DNA of 64,000 bases from Collimonas fungivorans Ter331. GTDB lineage: Bacteria; Pseudomonadota; Gammaproteobacteria; Burkholderiales; Burkholderiaceae_D. A program made the position numbers and the translations under genes. Positions 16,792-23,949 of this stretch are shown in pieces. The notes below the pieces were generated by a model. That model was not told the DNA's origin and ran no database searches. It was given only the letters and a program-made list of their open reading frames with translations. Where the stretch lies: NCBI RefSeq assembly GCF_000221045.1, contig NC_015856.1, positions 1,397,317 through 1,461,316 on the forward strand, written 5' to 3'. The stretch's first letter is position 1, and the number at the start of each line of letters is the position of its first letter.

Positions 16792-18099
16792 TTACTTGTT
16801 GGTTTTTTCGAAACGTTCCAGCAGCAGGTTGCCGCGCTCCACCGCGGTGTCCAGCGCCTGTTTCGGCGTGATCTTGCCGGTCCAGACGTTTTCCAGTTCT
16901 TCATCGATGATGGTGCGGATCTGCGGCATGTTGCCGAGGCGGATGCCGCGCGACTTGTCGGTAGTCTTGGTGATCATCTGCTTGACTGGAACATCGGTGC
17001 CGGGATTGCGCTCATAGAAACCGGACTTCCGGGTGATTTCGTAAGCCGCGGTGGTAGTCGGCAGGTAGCCGGTTTCCTGATGCCATTTGGCCTGCACTTC
17101 CGGTTTCGACAGGAACTTGAAGAACTTGGCGACGCCCTTGTAGTCTTCGGTTTTCTTGCCGCCCATGACCCACAGCGAAGCGCCGCCTATCATGGTGTTT
17201 TGCGGCGCGCCCGGCACGTCGTTGTAATACGGCAGGGTGGCGATGCCGAACTTGAACTTGGAATTCTTGGCGATGTCGGCATAGCTGGACGACGAACCGG
17301 TCAGGATGCCGCATTCGCCGGCATAGAATTTCGAGGTGGCTTCATCCTTGCGCCCGGCGTAGGTGAAGTAGCCTTGCTTGGCCCAGTTGGCCAGGTTTTC
17401 GATATGCTTGACGTGCAGCGGGCTGTTGAATTTCAGGCGCGTGTCGAGGCCGTCGAAACCATTGTTCTTGGAGGCGAACTCAACGTTGTGCCAGGTCGAG
17501 AACGATTCCAGCTCGACCCACGATTGCCAGGTGGTGGTGTAGGCGCACTTGGCGCCGCTGGCTTTCAGCTTGGCGGCGTCGACCGCGAGTTCCTGCCAGG
17601 TCACCGGCGGTTTGTTGGGATCGAGCCCGGCCTTGGTGAACATGTCCTTGTTATAGAACATCACAGTGGTCGAACTGTTGAACGGCAGCGACAGCAGGCC
17701 GCCGCCCTTAGGCGCAGCGTAATAGCCGCCGATGGCCGGCACGTAGGCGGAAGGATCGAACGGTTCGCCGGCCAGCTTCATGACTTCCGACACCGGCTTG
17801 ATGGCGCCCTTGGAATACATCATGGTGGCGGTGCCGACTTCGAACACCTGCAGGATGTCGGGCGCGTTGCCGGCGCGGTAGGCGGCGGTTGCAGCTGCCA
17901 TGGCTTCGTCGTAGGCGCCTTTGTAAACCGGGGTGACCTTGTATTCCGACTGGCTCTTGTTGAATTCGTCGGCCAGGCCGTTGACGCGGTCGCCGAGTGC
18001 GCCGGCCATCGAGTGCCACCACGATATCTCGGTGGCGGCGTGCGCCGCAATGCTCATGGTCGCTAGTGTGCAAGCGATAGCCAGTGCTTTCAATTTCAT
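16792..18099 (-). CDS. ugpB: Glycerol-3-phosphate-binding periplasmic protein UgpB
   Basis: The 435-residue family 1 extracellular solute-binding protein has a Sec signal peptide (MKLKALAIACTLATMSIAAH, then AA). The mature start TEISWWHSMAGALGDRVN is typical of UgpB. It is first in the operon ugpB-ugpA-ugpE-ugpC and separated from ugpA by the REP-like element, which fits higher expression of the binding protein. The promoter must lie in the 380-bp gap upstream; I see no clear Pho box. Confidence 0.93.
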   Translation of the reverse strand: MKLKALAIACTLATMSIAAHAATEISWWHSMAGALGDRVNGLADEFNKSQSEYKVTPVYKGAYDEAMAAATAAYRAGNAPDILQVFEVGTATMMYSKGAIKPVSEVMKLAGEPFDPSAYVPAIGGYYAAPKGGGLLSLPFNSSTTVMFYNKDMFTKAGLDPNKPPVTWQELAVDAAKLKASGAKCAYTTTWQSWVELESFSTWHNVEFASKNNGFDGLDTRLKFNSPLHVKHIENLANWAKQGYFTYAGRKDEATSKFYAGECGILTGSSSSYADIAKNSKFKFGIATLPYYNDVPGAPQNTMIGGASLWVMGGKKTEDYKGVAKFFKFLSKPEVQAKWHQETGYLPTTTAAYEITRKSGFYERNPGTDVPVKQMITKTTDKSRGIRLGNMPQIRTIIDEELENVWTGKITPKQALDTAVERGNLLLERFEKTNK

Positions 18100-18327
18100 C
18101 AGGGCCTCCGTAAAATTTTTTATGGTAGCGAAGTCATATGACGACTGCGTGACAGCAGCGGCCTCGCTGTAAAGCCGGATTCTATAGGTGAGTTTGTCAG
18201 CCGCGCAATGTTTGTTTTTCTTATGCGCAATGAAAGACGATGTGCAGCCTGATTTACAAGCTTGATTCAGAGACTTGGTTTGCGGCTAGCTGTTGCTGCG
18301 CAGGCGCAGTTACGGGAAACGAGTCTA

Positions 18328-18345
18328 GTGTAATAATAATTACCG
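18328..18345. promoter_or_regulatory. TetR-type operator candidate, site A
   Basis: GTGTAAT-AATA-ATTACCG shares the GTAAT-N4-ATTAC core with sites B, C and D in this window. It is the most degenerate in its right flank. Confidence 0.5.
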
Positions 18346-18439
18346 ATAGTCCGAGACCTGTCTCTAGCTTTCATATTGAAAATCGGTGTATTCTCAAATA
18401 CCATCAATCCGGGTGATTTTTACCCTGCGATCGATACAA

Positions 18440-18457
18440 GTGTAAATAAAATTACAC
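18440..18457. promoter_or_regulatory. TetR-type operator candidate, site B
   Basis: GTGTAAA-TAAA-ATTACAC is an 18-bp near-perfect palindrome ending 22 nt before the first ATG of the acyl-CoA dehydrogenase cluster. The same motif lies 22 nt before the thiolase start and 25 nt before the tetR start. Confidence 0.7.
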
Positions 18458-18479
18458 AATAAAAACATCAGGAGACACC

Positions 18480-18548
18480 ATGCCTCATGCACTTACCTGC
18501 CATACCGCCGGCTCCGCCGGTCTTGCCGTTTGCCGGAGCCGCGCATGA
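18480..18548 (+). CDS. 22-residue upstream ORF (putative leader peptide)
   Basis: An ATG at 18480 follows an AGGAG box with 5-nt spacing, the best ribosome site in this region. The frame encodes 22 residues (MPHALTCHTAGS...) and stops at TGA 18546-18548. That stop overlaps the acyl-CoA dehydrogenase ATG (18545) in an ATGA junction. Such overlap normally means translational coupling. The peptide has no recognisable run of one amino acid. A frameshift separating a true N-terminus is possible but less likely, because the downstream start MIPRLLFNSDHEEFR is already canonical. Confidence 0.5.
   Translation: MPHALTCHTAGSAGLAVCRSRA
18509..18541 (+). promoter_or_regulatory. Hairpin covering the acyl-CoA dehydrogenase ribosome-binding site
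   Basis: CGGCTCCG (18509-18516) is an exact complement of CGGAGCCG (18534-18541), forming an 8-bp GC-rich stem with a 17-nt loop. The right arm contains the GGAG box of the ATG at 18545. A ribosome translating the upstream ORF would open this stem. Confidence 0.5.
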
Positions 18549-19684
18549 TCCCGCGCCTGCTGTTCAATTCCGACCACGAGGAGTTTCGCCAGAGTTTGCG
18601 TCGTTTCCTGCAGGCTGAGGTCTTGCCGCGCCATGCCGCCTGGGAGGAGCAGGGTTTTGTCGACCGCGATGTCTGGCAGCGCGCCGGCGAGCTGGGTTTC
18701 CTGTGCACCAACATGCCGGAAAACTACGGCGGCTCCGGCGTCGACCGCAAGTTCAGCACCATCGTGCTGGAAGAGCTGGCCAGCAGCAACGCCTCGGGCA
18801 TAGGCTGGCCGCTGCATTCCGACATCGTGGCGCCTTACCTGCTGCGGTACGGCAGCGAAGAGCTGAAGCAGGCCTGGCTGCCGAAGATGGCCGCCGGCAC
18901 CGCGATCACGGCGATCGCGATGACCGAACCGGGCACCGGCTCGGACCTGCAGGCGATACAGACCACGGCGATCGAGGACGGCGACGACTACATCGTCAAT
19001 GGTTCCAAGATATTCATCACCAACGGCTATAACAGCGACATGGTGGTGGTGGCGGTCAAGGTTGGCGACAAGAGCCGCGGAGCGAAGAATGTGTCCTTGC
19101 TGGTGATCGAGGCCGGCCGGCCCGGTTTCAGCAAGGGCAAGCCGCTGAAGAAGATCGGCATGAAGGCGCAGGATACCTGCGAGCTGTTCTTTGACAATGT
19201 GCGGGTCCCGAAGAGCAACATCATCGGCCAGGTCGGCGCCGGTTTCACCATGCTGATGCAAGAGCTGGCCTGGGAGCGCCTGCTGATTGCGATCACCTCG
19301 GTCGCCAATGCGGAAGCCATGCTCACCGCAACCATCGAATACACGCGCGACAGGCAAGCCTTCGGCCGCGCCGTGTCGTCGTTCCAGAATACGCGCTTCA
19401 AGCTGGCCGAGATGAAAACCGAACTGCAGATCGCGCGCGTGTTTGTGGATCGCTGCGTCGAGCTGGAAGTGGCAGGCGAATTGCGGGTTGACGCAGCGGC
19501 GGCCGCCAAGTACTGGTGCTCCGATTTGCAAGGCAAGGTGCTGGACCAGTGCTTGCAATTGCATGGCGGTTACGGTTTCATGCAGGAGTACCCGGTTGCG
19601 CGTGCGTATATCGATGCGCGCGCCCAGCGTATCTACGGCGGCACCAACGAAATCATGAAAGAGATCATTTCCCGATCAATATGA
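18545..19684 (+). CDS. Acyl-CoA dehydrogenase
   Basis: The 379-residue flavoenzyme oxidises acyl-CoA to trans-2-enoyl-CoA and passes electrons to ETF. It has family motifs MTEPGTGSDLQ and NGSKIFITNG, the FAD-binding region RQAFGRAVSSFQ and LQLHGGYGFMQEYPV. The C-terminal RIYGGTNEIMKEII carries the catalytic-base Glu position seen in many members. I start at the ATG at 18545 (GGAG 7 nt upstream) rather than the TTG at 18530. It is first of a five-gene plus-strand cluster with SDR, racemase, acyl-CoA ligase and SCP2, and is coupled to a short upstream ORF. Confidence 0.9.
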   Translation: MIPRLLFNSDHEEFRQSLRRFLQAEVLPRHAAWEEQGFVDRDVWQRAGELGFLCTNMPENYGGSGVDRKFSTIVLEELASSNASGIGWPLHSDIVAPYLLRYGSEELKQAWLPKMAAGTAITAIAMTEPGTGSDLQAIQTTAIEDGDDYIVNGSKIFITNGYNSDMVVVAVKVGDKSRGAKNVSLLVIEAGRPGFSKGKPLKKIGMKAQDTCELFFDNVRVPKSNIIGQVGAGFTMLMQELAWERLLIAITSVANAEAMLTATIEYTRDRQAFGRAVSSFQNTRFKLAEMKTELQIARVFVDRCVELEVAGELRVDAAAAAKYWCSDLQGKVLDQCLQLHGGYGFMQEYPVARAYIDARAQRIYGGTNEIMKEIISRSI

Positions 19685-19710
19685 GTACGGGTTTTCTATT
19701 TTGAATAAAG

Positions 19711-20652
19711 ATGCAGACTATGGAAAATGAATTGCAAAATGCGTTGCGTTATGACGGCCGGGTGGCGATTGTCACCGGCGCCGGCAACGGCCTGGGACGG
19801 GTGCATGCCTTGCTGCTGGGCGCGCGCGGCGCCCATGTAGTGGTGAACGACCTGGGCGGCGACGTCCATGGCGGCGGCAAGTCCAGCGCCGCTGCCGACC
19901 AGGTGGTGGCGGAGATCAAGGCGGCCGGCGGCAGCGCGGTCGCCAACTACGACTCGGTGGAAGACGGCAGCCGGATCGTGCAGACCGCGCTCGACCATTT
20001 CGGCGGCGTCGACATCGTGATCAACAATGCCGGCATCCTGCGCGACAGCAGTTTCGCCAAAATGAGCGCCGACGACTGGGACCTGATCTACCGCGTCCAC
20101 GTGCTGGGCGCTTTCCGCGTCACCCATGCCGCCTGGCCGCACTTGCGCAACAAGGGCTACGGGCGCATCGTCATGACTACTTCGGCTGCCGGCATCTATG
20201 GCAATTTTGGCCAGGCCAACTACAGCATGGCGAAGATGGGTTTGATCGGCATGGCGAATACCCTGGCGATCGAAGGCGCCGCCAAGAACGTGCTGGTCAA
20301 CACCATCGCGCCGCTGGCCGGTTCGCGCATTTCGGAAACGGTGATGCCGCCGCAGATGATGGAAGCGCTCAAGCCGGAGTTCGTGGCGCCGCTGGCGGCA
20401 TACCTGTGCCACGAGAGTTGCCGGGAGAACGGCAGCTTGTTCGAGGTCGGCGCCGGCTTCCACGCCAAGCTGCGCTGGCAGCGCACGCAAGGCCATCATT
20501 TCCACGGACAGGCTTTCGGCCCCGAACAGGTGGCCCGGCATTGGCAAGAGATCGTCGATTTCGACGACGCTACTTATCCTGCCAGCATAGGCGAATCGCT
20601 GATGTCCATCGTGCAGGACGTCGGTTCGCCGTTTGGCCAGAGTAAGGCATGA
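19711..20652 (+). CDS. SDR of the MFE-2/HSD17B4 type ((3R)-hydroxyacyl-CoA dehydrogenase)
   Basis: The 313-residue dehydrogenase has the Rossmann motif TGAGNGLGR, the acidic [17 protein letters not shown] insert, NNAGILRD, the catalytic Ser in [16 protein letters not shown] and YSMAK. It carries [20 protein letters not shown]. From memory these match the N-terminal dehydrogenase domain of the peroxisomal D-bifunctional protein very closely. It would oxidise (3R)-hydroxyacyl-CoA with NAD+. The hydratase-2 (MaoC) partner is not in this cluster, whereas the SCP2 part is present as a separate gene at 23576. Confidence 0.85.
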   Translation: MQTMENELQNALRYDGRVAIVTGAGNGLGRVHALLLGARGAHVVVNDLGGDVHGGGKSSAAADQVVAEIKAAGGSAVANYDSVEDGSRIVQTALDHFGGVDIVINNAGILRDSSFAKMSADDWDLIYRVHVLGAFRVTHAAWPHLRNKGYGRIVMTTSAAGIYGNFGQANYSMAKMGLIGMANTLAIEGAAKNVLVNTIAPLAGSRISETVMPPQMMEALKPEFVAPLAAYLCHESCRENGSLFEVGAGFHAKLRWQRTQGHHFHGQAFGPEQVARHWQEIVDFDDATYPASIGESLMSIVQDVGSPFGQSKA

Positions 20653-20668
20653 CCCGCCATGATCCGTA

Positions 20669-21814
20669 ATGGCTAATCCGCTGCTGTCCGGCATCCGGGT
20701 GCTCGACCTGACCCGTTTGCTGCCCGGTCCCTTTTGCAGCCTTTACCTGGCGCAGATGGGGGCCGAGGTGGTCAAGCTGGAAGAGCCGCAAGGCGGCGAC
20801 TACGCACGCATGCTGTCGCCTGAATTGTTCACCCTGGTCAATCGCGGCAAGAAATCGGTGACCCTCGATTTGCGGCAGCCGGAAGCGGTCGCCGTGCTGA
20901 AGGTCATGGTGTCGCAAGCCGACGTCCTGATCGAATCGCTCCGGCCCGGCGTGATGGACAAGCTGGGCTGCGGCTACCAGGAACTGAAGATCATCAATCC
21001 GCGCCTGGTCTACGCCGCGCTGACTGGCTACGGCCAGACCGGCCCCTACAAGGACCGGGCCGGGCACGACATGAATTACTGCGCCTACGCCGGCCTGCTG
21101 GACCAGAGCGGCGCCGCCGGCGGTCCGCCGGCGCTGTCGAACTTCCAGAGCGCCGACCTGGCCGGCGGCGCGCTGACCTGCGCCCTGGGCATCCTGGCGG
21201 CGGTGATAGGCGCCCGCGCCTCGGGCCAGGGCACCATGGTCGACGTCGGCATGCTGGACGGCACGCTGGCGCTGCAGGCGCTGTCGCTGGCAACCGTCCG
21301 CACCCTGGGCGCGAGCGCGGCGCGCGGCGGCGATATCTTGAGCGGCGGCCTGGCCAACTACAGCATTTACGCCTGCGCCGACGGCAAGCACGTGGCGATG
21401 GCGGCGCTGGAGCCCAAATTCTTCCTCAATTTCTGCAAGACCGTCGAGCGGCCCGACCTAGCGGCCATGCCGCTGGCGCCGGGGCCGGATGGCGCAGCTT
21501 TGCGGAGCGCCCTGGAGGCGTTGTTCAAGACCCGCTCGCGCGATGAATGGGAGTTGCTGCTGGCTGACCGCGACTGCTGCGTATCGGGCATCTACACCCC
21601 GCAGGAAGCGCTGGACAACCCGCAGGTCAAGGCACGCGGCCTGGTGCGGATGGAAGACGGCAAGCCGTTGCCGGAGCTGCCGATCAAGTTCAGCGATGCG
21701 GCCGGCGCGGCTGGCGATTGTCCGGCATTGGGCGCTGATACCTCCAGCGTACTGGCGGGATTGGGATTTGGCGCGGCGGCGCTGGCGGCACTGCGCGCAA
21801 GCGGCGCGATTTGA
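20669..21814 (+). CDS. Alpha-methylacyl-CoA racemase-like protein (CaiB/BaiF fold)
   Basis: The 381-residue family III fold protein has the AMACR-type active site: His133 in RAGHDMNY and Asp163 in FQSADLAGG. The 30-residue spacing equals that of His126/Asp156 in the mycobacterial racemase. AMACR converts 2R- to 2S-methylacyl-CoA so that branched fatty acids can enter beta-oxidation. The His distinguishes it from the CoA-transferase at 1523. The gene follows the SDR by 16 bp, which fits a pathway for methyl-branched or isoprenoid acids. Confidence 0.85.
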   Translation: MANPLLSGIRVLDLTRLLPGPFCSLYLAQMGAEVVKLEEPQGGDYARMLSPELFTLVNRGKKSVTLDLRQPEAVAVLKVMVSQADVLIESLRPGVMDKLGCGYQELKIINPRLVYAALTGYGQTGPYKDRAGHDMNYCAYAGLLDQSGAAGGPPALSNFQSADLAGGALTCALGILAAVIGARASGQGTMVDVGMLDGTLALQALSLATVRTLGASAARGGDILSGGLANYSIYACADGKHVAMAALEPKFFLNFCKTVERPDLAAMPLAPGPDGAALRSALEALFKTRSRDEWELLLADRDCCVSGIYTPQEALDNPQVKARGLVRMEDGKPLPELPIKFSDAAGAAGDCPALGADTSSVLAGLGFGAAALAALRASGAI

Positions 21815-21882
21815 AGCAAGGCTGTCCTGCAGAATAAAAATATCGGCAAGCGGTTATCCAGATCGATGGGCGAGGAGGCAAT

Positions 21883-23535
21883 ATGGACGTGCAAAAGAAT
21901 CCGGTGCAAATGCTGTTGCAGTGGGCGTCGCAGAAGCCCGACATGCCTTGGCTGTTCCAGCCGGTCGATGGCCAGTGGCGAGCCATCACAAGAGGCCAGG
22001 GCTGCGACCAGGTCAGCCGCATGGCGGCGGCGCTGAAGGCGATGGACTGGGAACCCGGCAGCCGCATCTGCATCTCCGGCCGCAACACCGCGCACTGGAT
22101 CATGGCCGACCTGGCGATCGCCATGGTTGGGCATGTCAGCGTCGGCCTGTACCCGAAACAGGCGGCGGCCACCACACGTTATATCTTCGAACATAGCGAG
22201 GCCAAGGCGGTGTTCCTCGGCCCCATGCCGGACGCCGACGATTTCATGGGGGCGATTCCGGAATCGGTCTGCACCATCTCGTTTCCCTACCAGGAAACGC
22301 CGGCGGGCCGGTTCAAGTGGGACGAACTGGTTGCGGCCAACCAACCGATGACGGACTACCAGGCGCCGCCGCAGGAGGCGCTGATGACCCTGATCTACAC
22401 TTCCGGCACCACCGGCAATCCGAAGGGGGTGATGCTCAGTTACGGCAACGTATTGTTCGCGGTGTACAGCATCATGGACCTGGCGCCGTCGCCTACCCAG
22501 GAACGCTATTTTTCATACATGCCGCTGGCGCACGCATTCGAGCGCTTTGCGATCGCCATCCCCAGCTGCTACAACGGCGGCGAAGTGCATTTCCTGGAAA
22601 ACGTCGACAAGATGGGCGAGCAGCTGGCGCAGGTGGCGCCGACCCGTTTTTTTGGCGTGCCGCTGGTTTACAGCCGGATACAGAACGCCATCCTGCACAA
22701 GATGCCGCAGCGGAAACTGGACCGGCTGATGGCGATTCCCCTGTTGCGGAACATCATCCGGCGCAAGATCCGCACCGCCGTCGGCTTGCAGAATACCCGC
22801 ATTTGCCTGTCCGGCGCGGCGCCGATACCGGTGGCGTTGCTGGACTGGTACCGCCGCAACCTGGGGCTGGAAGTGCTGCAAGGTTATGCGCCGACCGAAG
22901 CCTCGGTCTATTCCAGCGCTTGCCTGCCGGGCAATAACCGCAGCGGTTCGGTCGGCAAGCCGCCGCCGAATGCAGGATTCAGATTGTCGGATGAAGGCGA
23001 AATCCTGTTCAAGCACCCAGGGCTCATGATGGGATACTACAAAGACCCCGAGAGCACCAGTGCCGCCTTCACTGCGGATGGCTACCTGCGCACCGGCGAT
23101 AAAGGCAGGGTGGACCAGGACGGATACCTGTATATTACCGGCCGCGTCAAAGACATCTTTAAAACCGCCAAGGGGAAATATGTGGCGCCCGCGCCTATCG
23201 AATGTTCGCTGGCGCGCAATACCGACCTGGAGAACCTGTTGTTCATCGGCAGCGGCATGAACCAGCCGGTGATGGCGGTGACCCTGACCGCAGCCGCGCG
23301 CAGCAAGCCGCGGGCAGAAGTAGAGCAGCAGCTGATCGCCGACATGGCGCTGGTCAATGCGACGCTGGAGCCGCATGAAAAGATCGCCAAATGCGTGGTG
23401 CTGAAAGACGCCTGGAGCATAGACAACGGACTGATGACGCCGACCATGAAAGTCAAGCGCGGCGAAGTGGAAAAACGTTATGCTGCGTTGATGGAGAAGG
23501 AACTGCAGATACGCAACGCGGTCGGATGGGAATGA
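21883..23535 (+). CDS. Long-chain acyl-CoA synthetase (AMP-binding)
   Basis: The 550-residue adenylate-forming enzyme has P-loop YTSGTTGNPKGVMLSYGNV, the middle motif LQGYAPTEAS and YLRTGDKGRVDQDGYLYITGR, and a C-terminal KTAKGKYVAPAPIE. It activates a carboxylic acid to acyl-AMP and then acyl-CoA. Size and motif order fit the long-chain or very-long-chain group. The start follows a strong GAGGAGG box. It supplies the activated substrate for the cluster. Confidence 0.88.
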   Translation: MDVQKNPVQMLLQWASQKPDMPWLFQPVDGQWRAITRGQGCDQVSRMAAALKAMDWEPGSRICISGRNTAHWIMADLAIAMVGHVSVGLYPKQAAATTRYIFEHSEAKAVFLGPMPDADDFMGAIPESVCTISFPYQETPAGRFKWDELVAANQPMTDYQAPPQEALMTLIYTSGTTGNPKGVMLSYGNVLFAVYSIMDLAPSPTQERYFSYMPLAHAFERFAIAIPSCYNGGEVHFLENVDKMGEQLAQVAPTRFFGVPLVYSRIQNAILHKMPQRKLDRLMAIPLLRNIIRRKIRTAVGLQNTRICLSGAAPIPVALLDWYRRNLGLEVLQGYAPTEASVYSSACLPGNNRSGSVGKPPPNAGFRLSDEGEILFKHPGLMMGYYKDPESTSAAFTADGYLRTGDKGRVDQDGYLYITGRVKDIFKTAKGKYVAPAPIECSLARNTDLENLLFIGSGMNQPVMAVTLTAAARSKPRAEVEQQLIADMALVNATLEPHEKIAKCVVLKDAWSIDNGLMTPTMKVKRGEVEKRYAALMEKELQIRNAVGWE

Positions 23536-23575
23536 CAAGCGATAGCACGGATTTTAAACAACCAGAGGAACAGCA

Positions 23576-23893
23576 ATGACAGTCAACGACATCATCAAGC
23601 TCATGCCGTCGGGCCTGAACAGCGTAGCCGCGGCGGACATGAAAAGCAGCATCCAGTTCGATATTGCGAAACCGATGTACCTGCTGATCGATCATGGCAC
23701 ATGCACTGCGCACGAAGGCGTGGTCGATGCGCCGGATGTGGCGCTGACCATGGCCGACGAGGATTTGAAGGCGATGCTGAAAGGCGAACTCAACGGCGCC
23801 ATGGCGTTCATGAGCGGCAAGCTGAAACTGAAAGGCGACCTGATGCTGGCCCAGCGCATTCCTTCCCTGTTCGACGCCAGCAAGATCGGCTGA
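23576..23893 (+). CDS. SCP2 sterol/lipid-binding domain protein
   Basis: This 105-residue stand-alone SCP2 domain has IQFDIAKPMYLLIDHGTCTA, the acidic DVALTMADEDLKAMLKGELN and MSGKLKLKGDLMLAQRI. SCP2 folds bind acyl-CoAs and other hydrophobic ligands in a pocket and hand them to beta-oxidation enzymes. It is last in the cluster, 40 bp after the acyl-CoA synthetase, with a GAGGAA box. In peroxisomal MFE-2 the same domain is fused to the SDR. Confidence 0.88.
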   Translation: MTVNDIIKLMPSGLNSVAAADMKSSIQFDIAKPMYLLIDHGTCTAHEGVVDAPDVALTMADEDLKAMLKGELNGAMAFMSGKLKLKGDLMLAQRIPSLFDASKIG

Positions 23894-23900
23894 ACCGCCT

Positions 23901-23932
23901 GCGGCTCTTCGTCGTTGCCGAGGAAGAGCCGC
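23901..23932. terminator. Stem-loop between converging SCP2 and fadJ-like genes
   Basis: A perfect 10-bp stem, GCGGCTCTTC (23901-23910) with GAAGAGCCGC (23923-23932), lies between two converging genes. There is no T run, so it may be a weak terminator or an RNA end-protecting hairpin. Confidence 0.45.
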
Positions 23933-23949
23933 GGCCTGTCGTGAGCTCG

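Larger units (their letters stand above)
18100..18479. other. Divergent intergenic region between ugpB and the fatty acid cluster
   Basis: This 380-bp stretch has no supported gene. It must hold the ugpB promoter (minus strand) and the promoter of the acyl-CoA dehydrogenase cluster (plus strand). It contains two palindromes of the GTAAT-N4-ATTAC type, listed separately, 94 bp apart within its right half. Confidence 0.7.

Noticed and set aside
18530-18544. TTG start for the acyl-CoA dehydrogenase adding five residues
   Set aside because: The ATG at 18545 has a GGAG box, overlaps the uORF stop and gives the canonical N-terminus; the TTG lies in the loop and stem of the hairpin.
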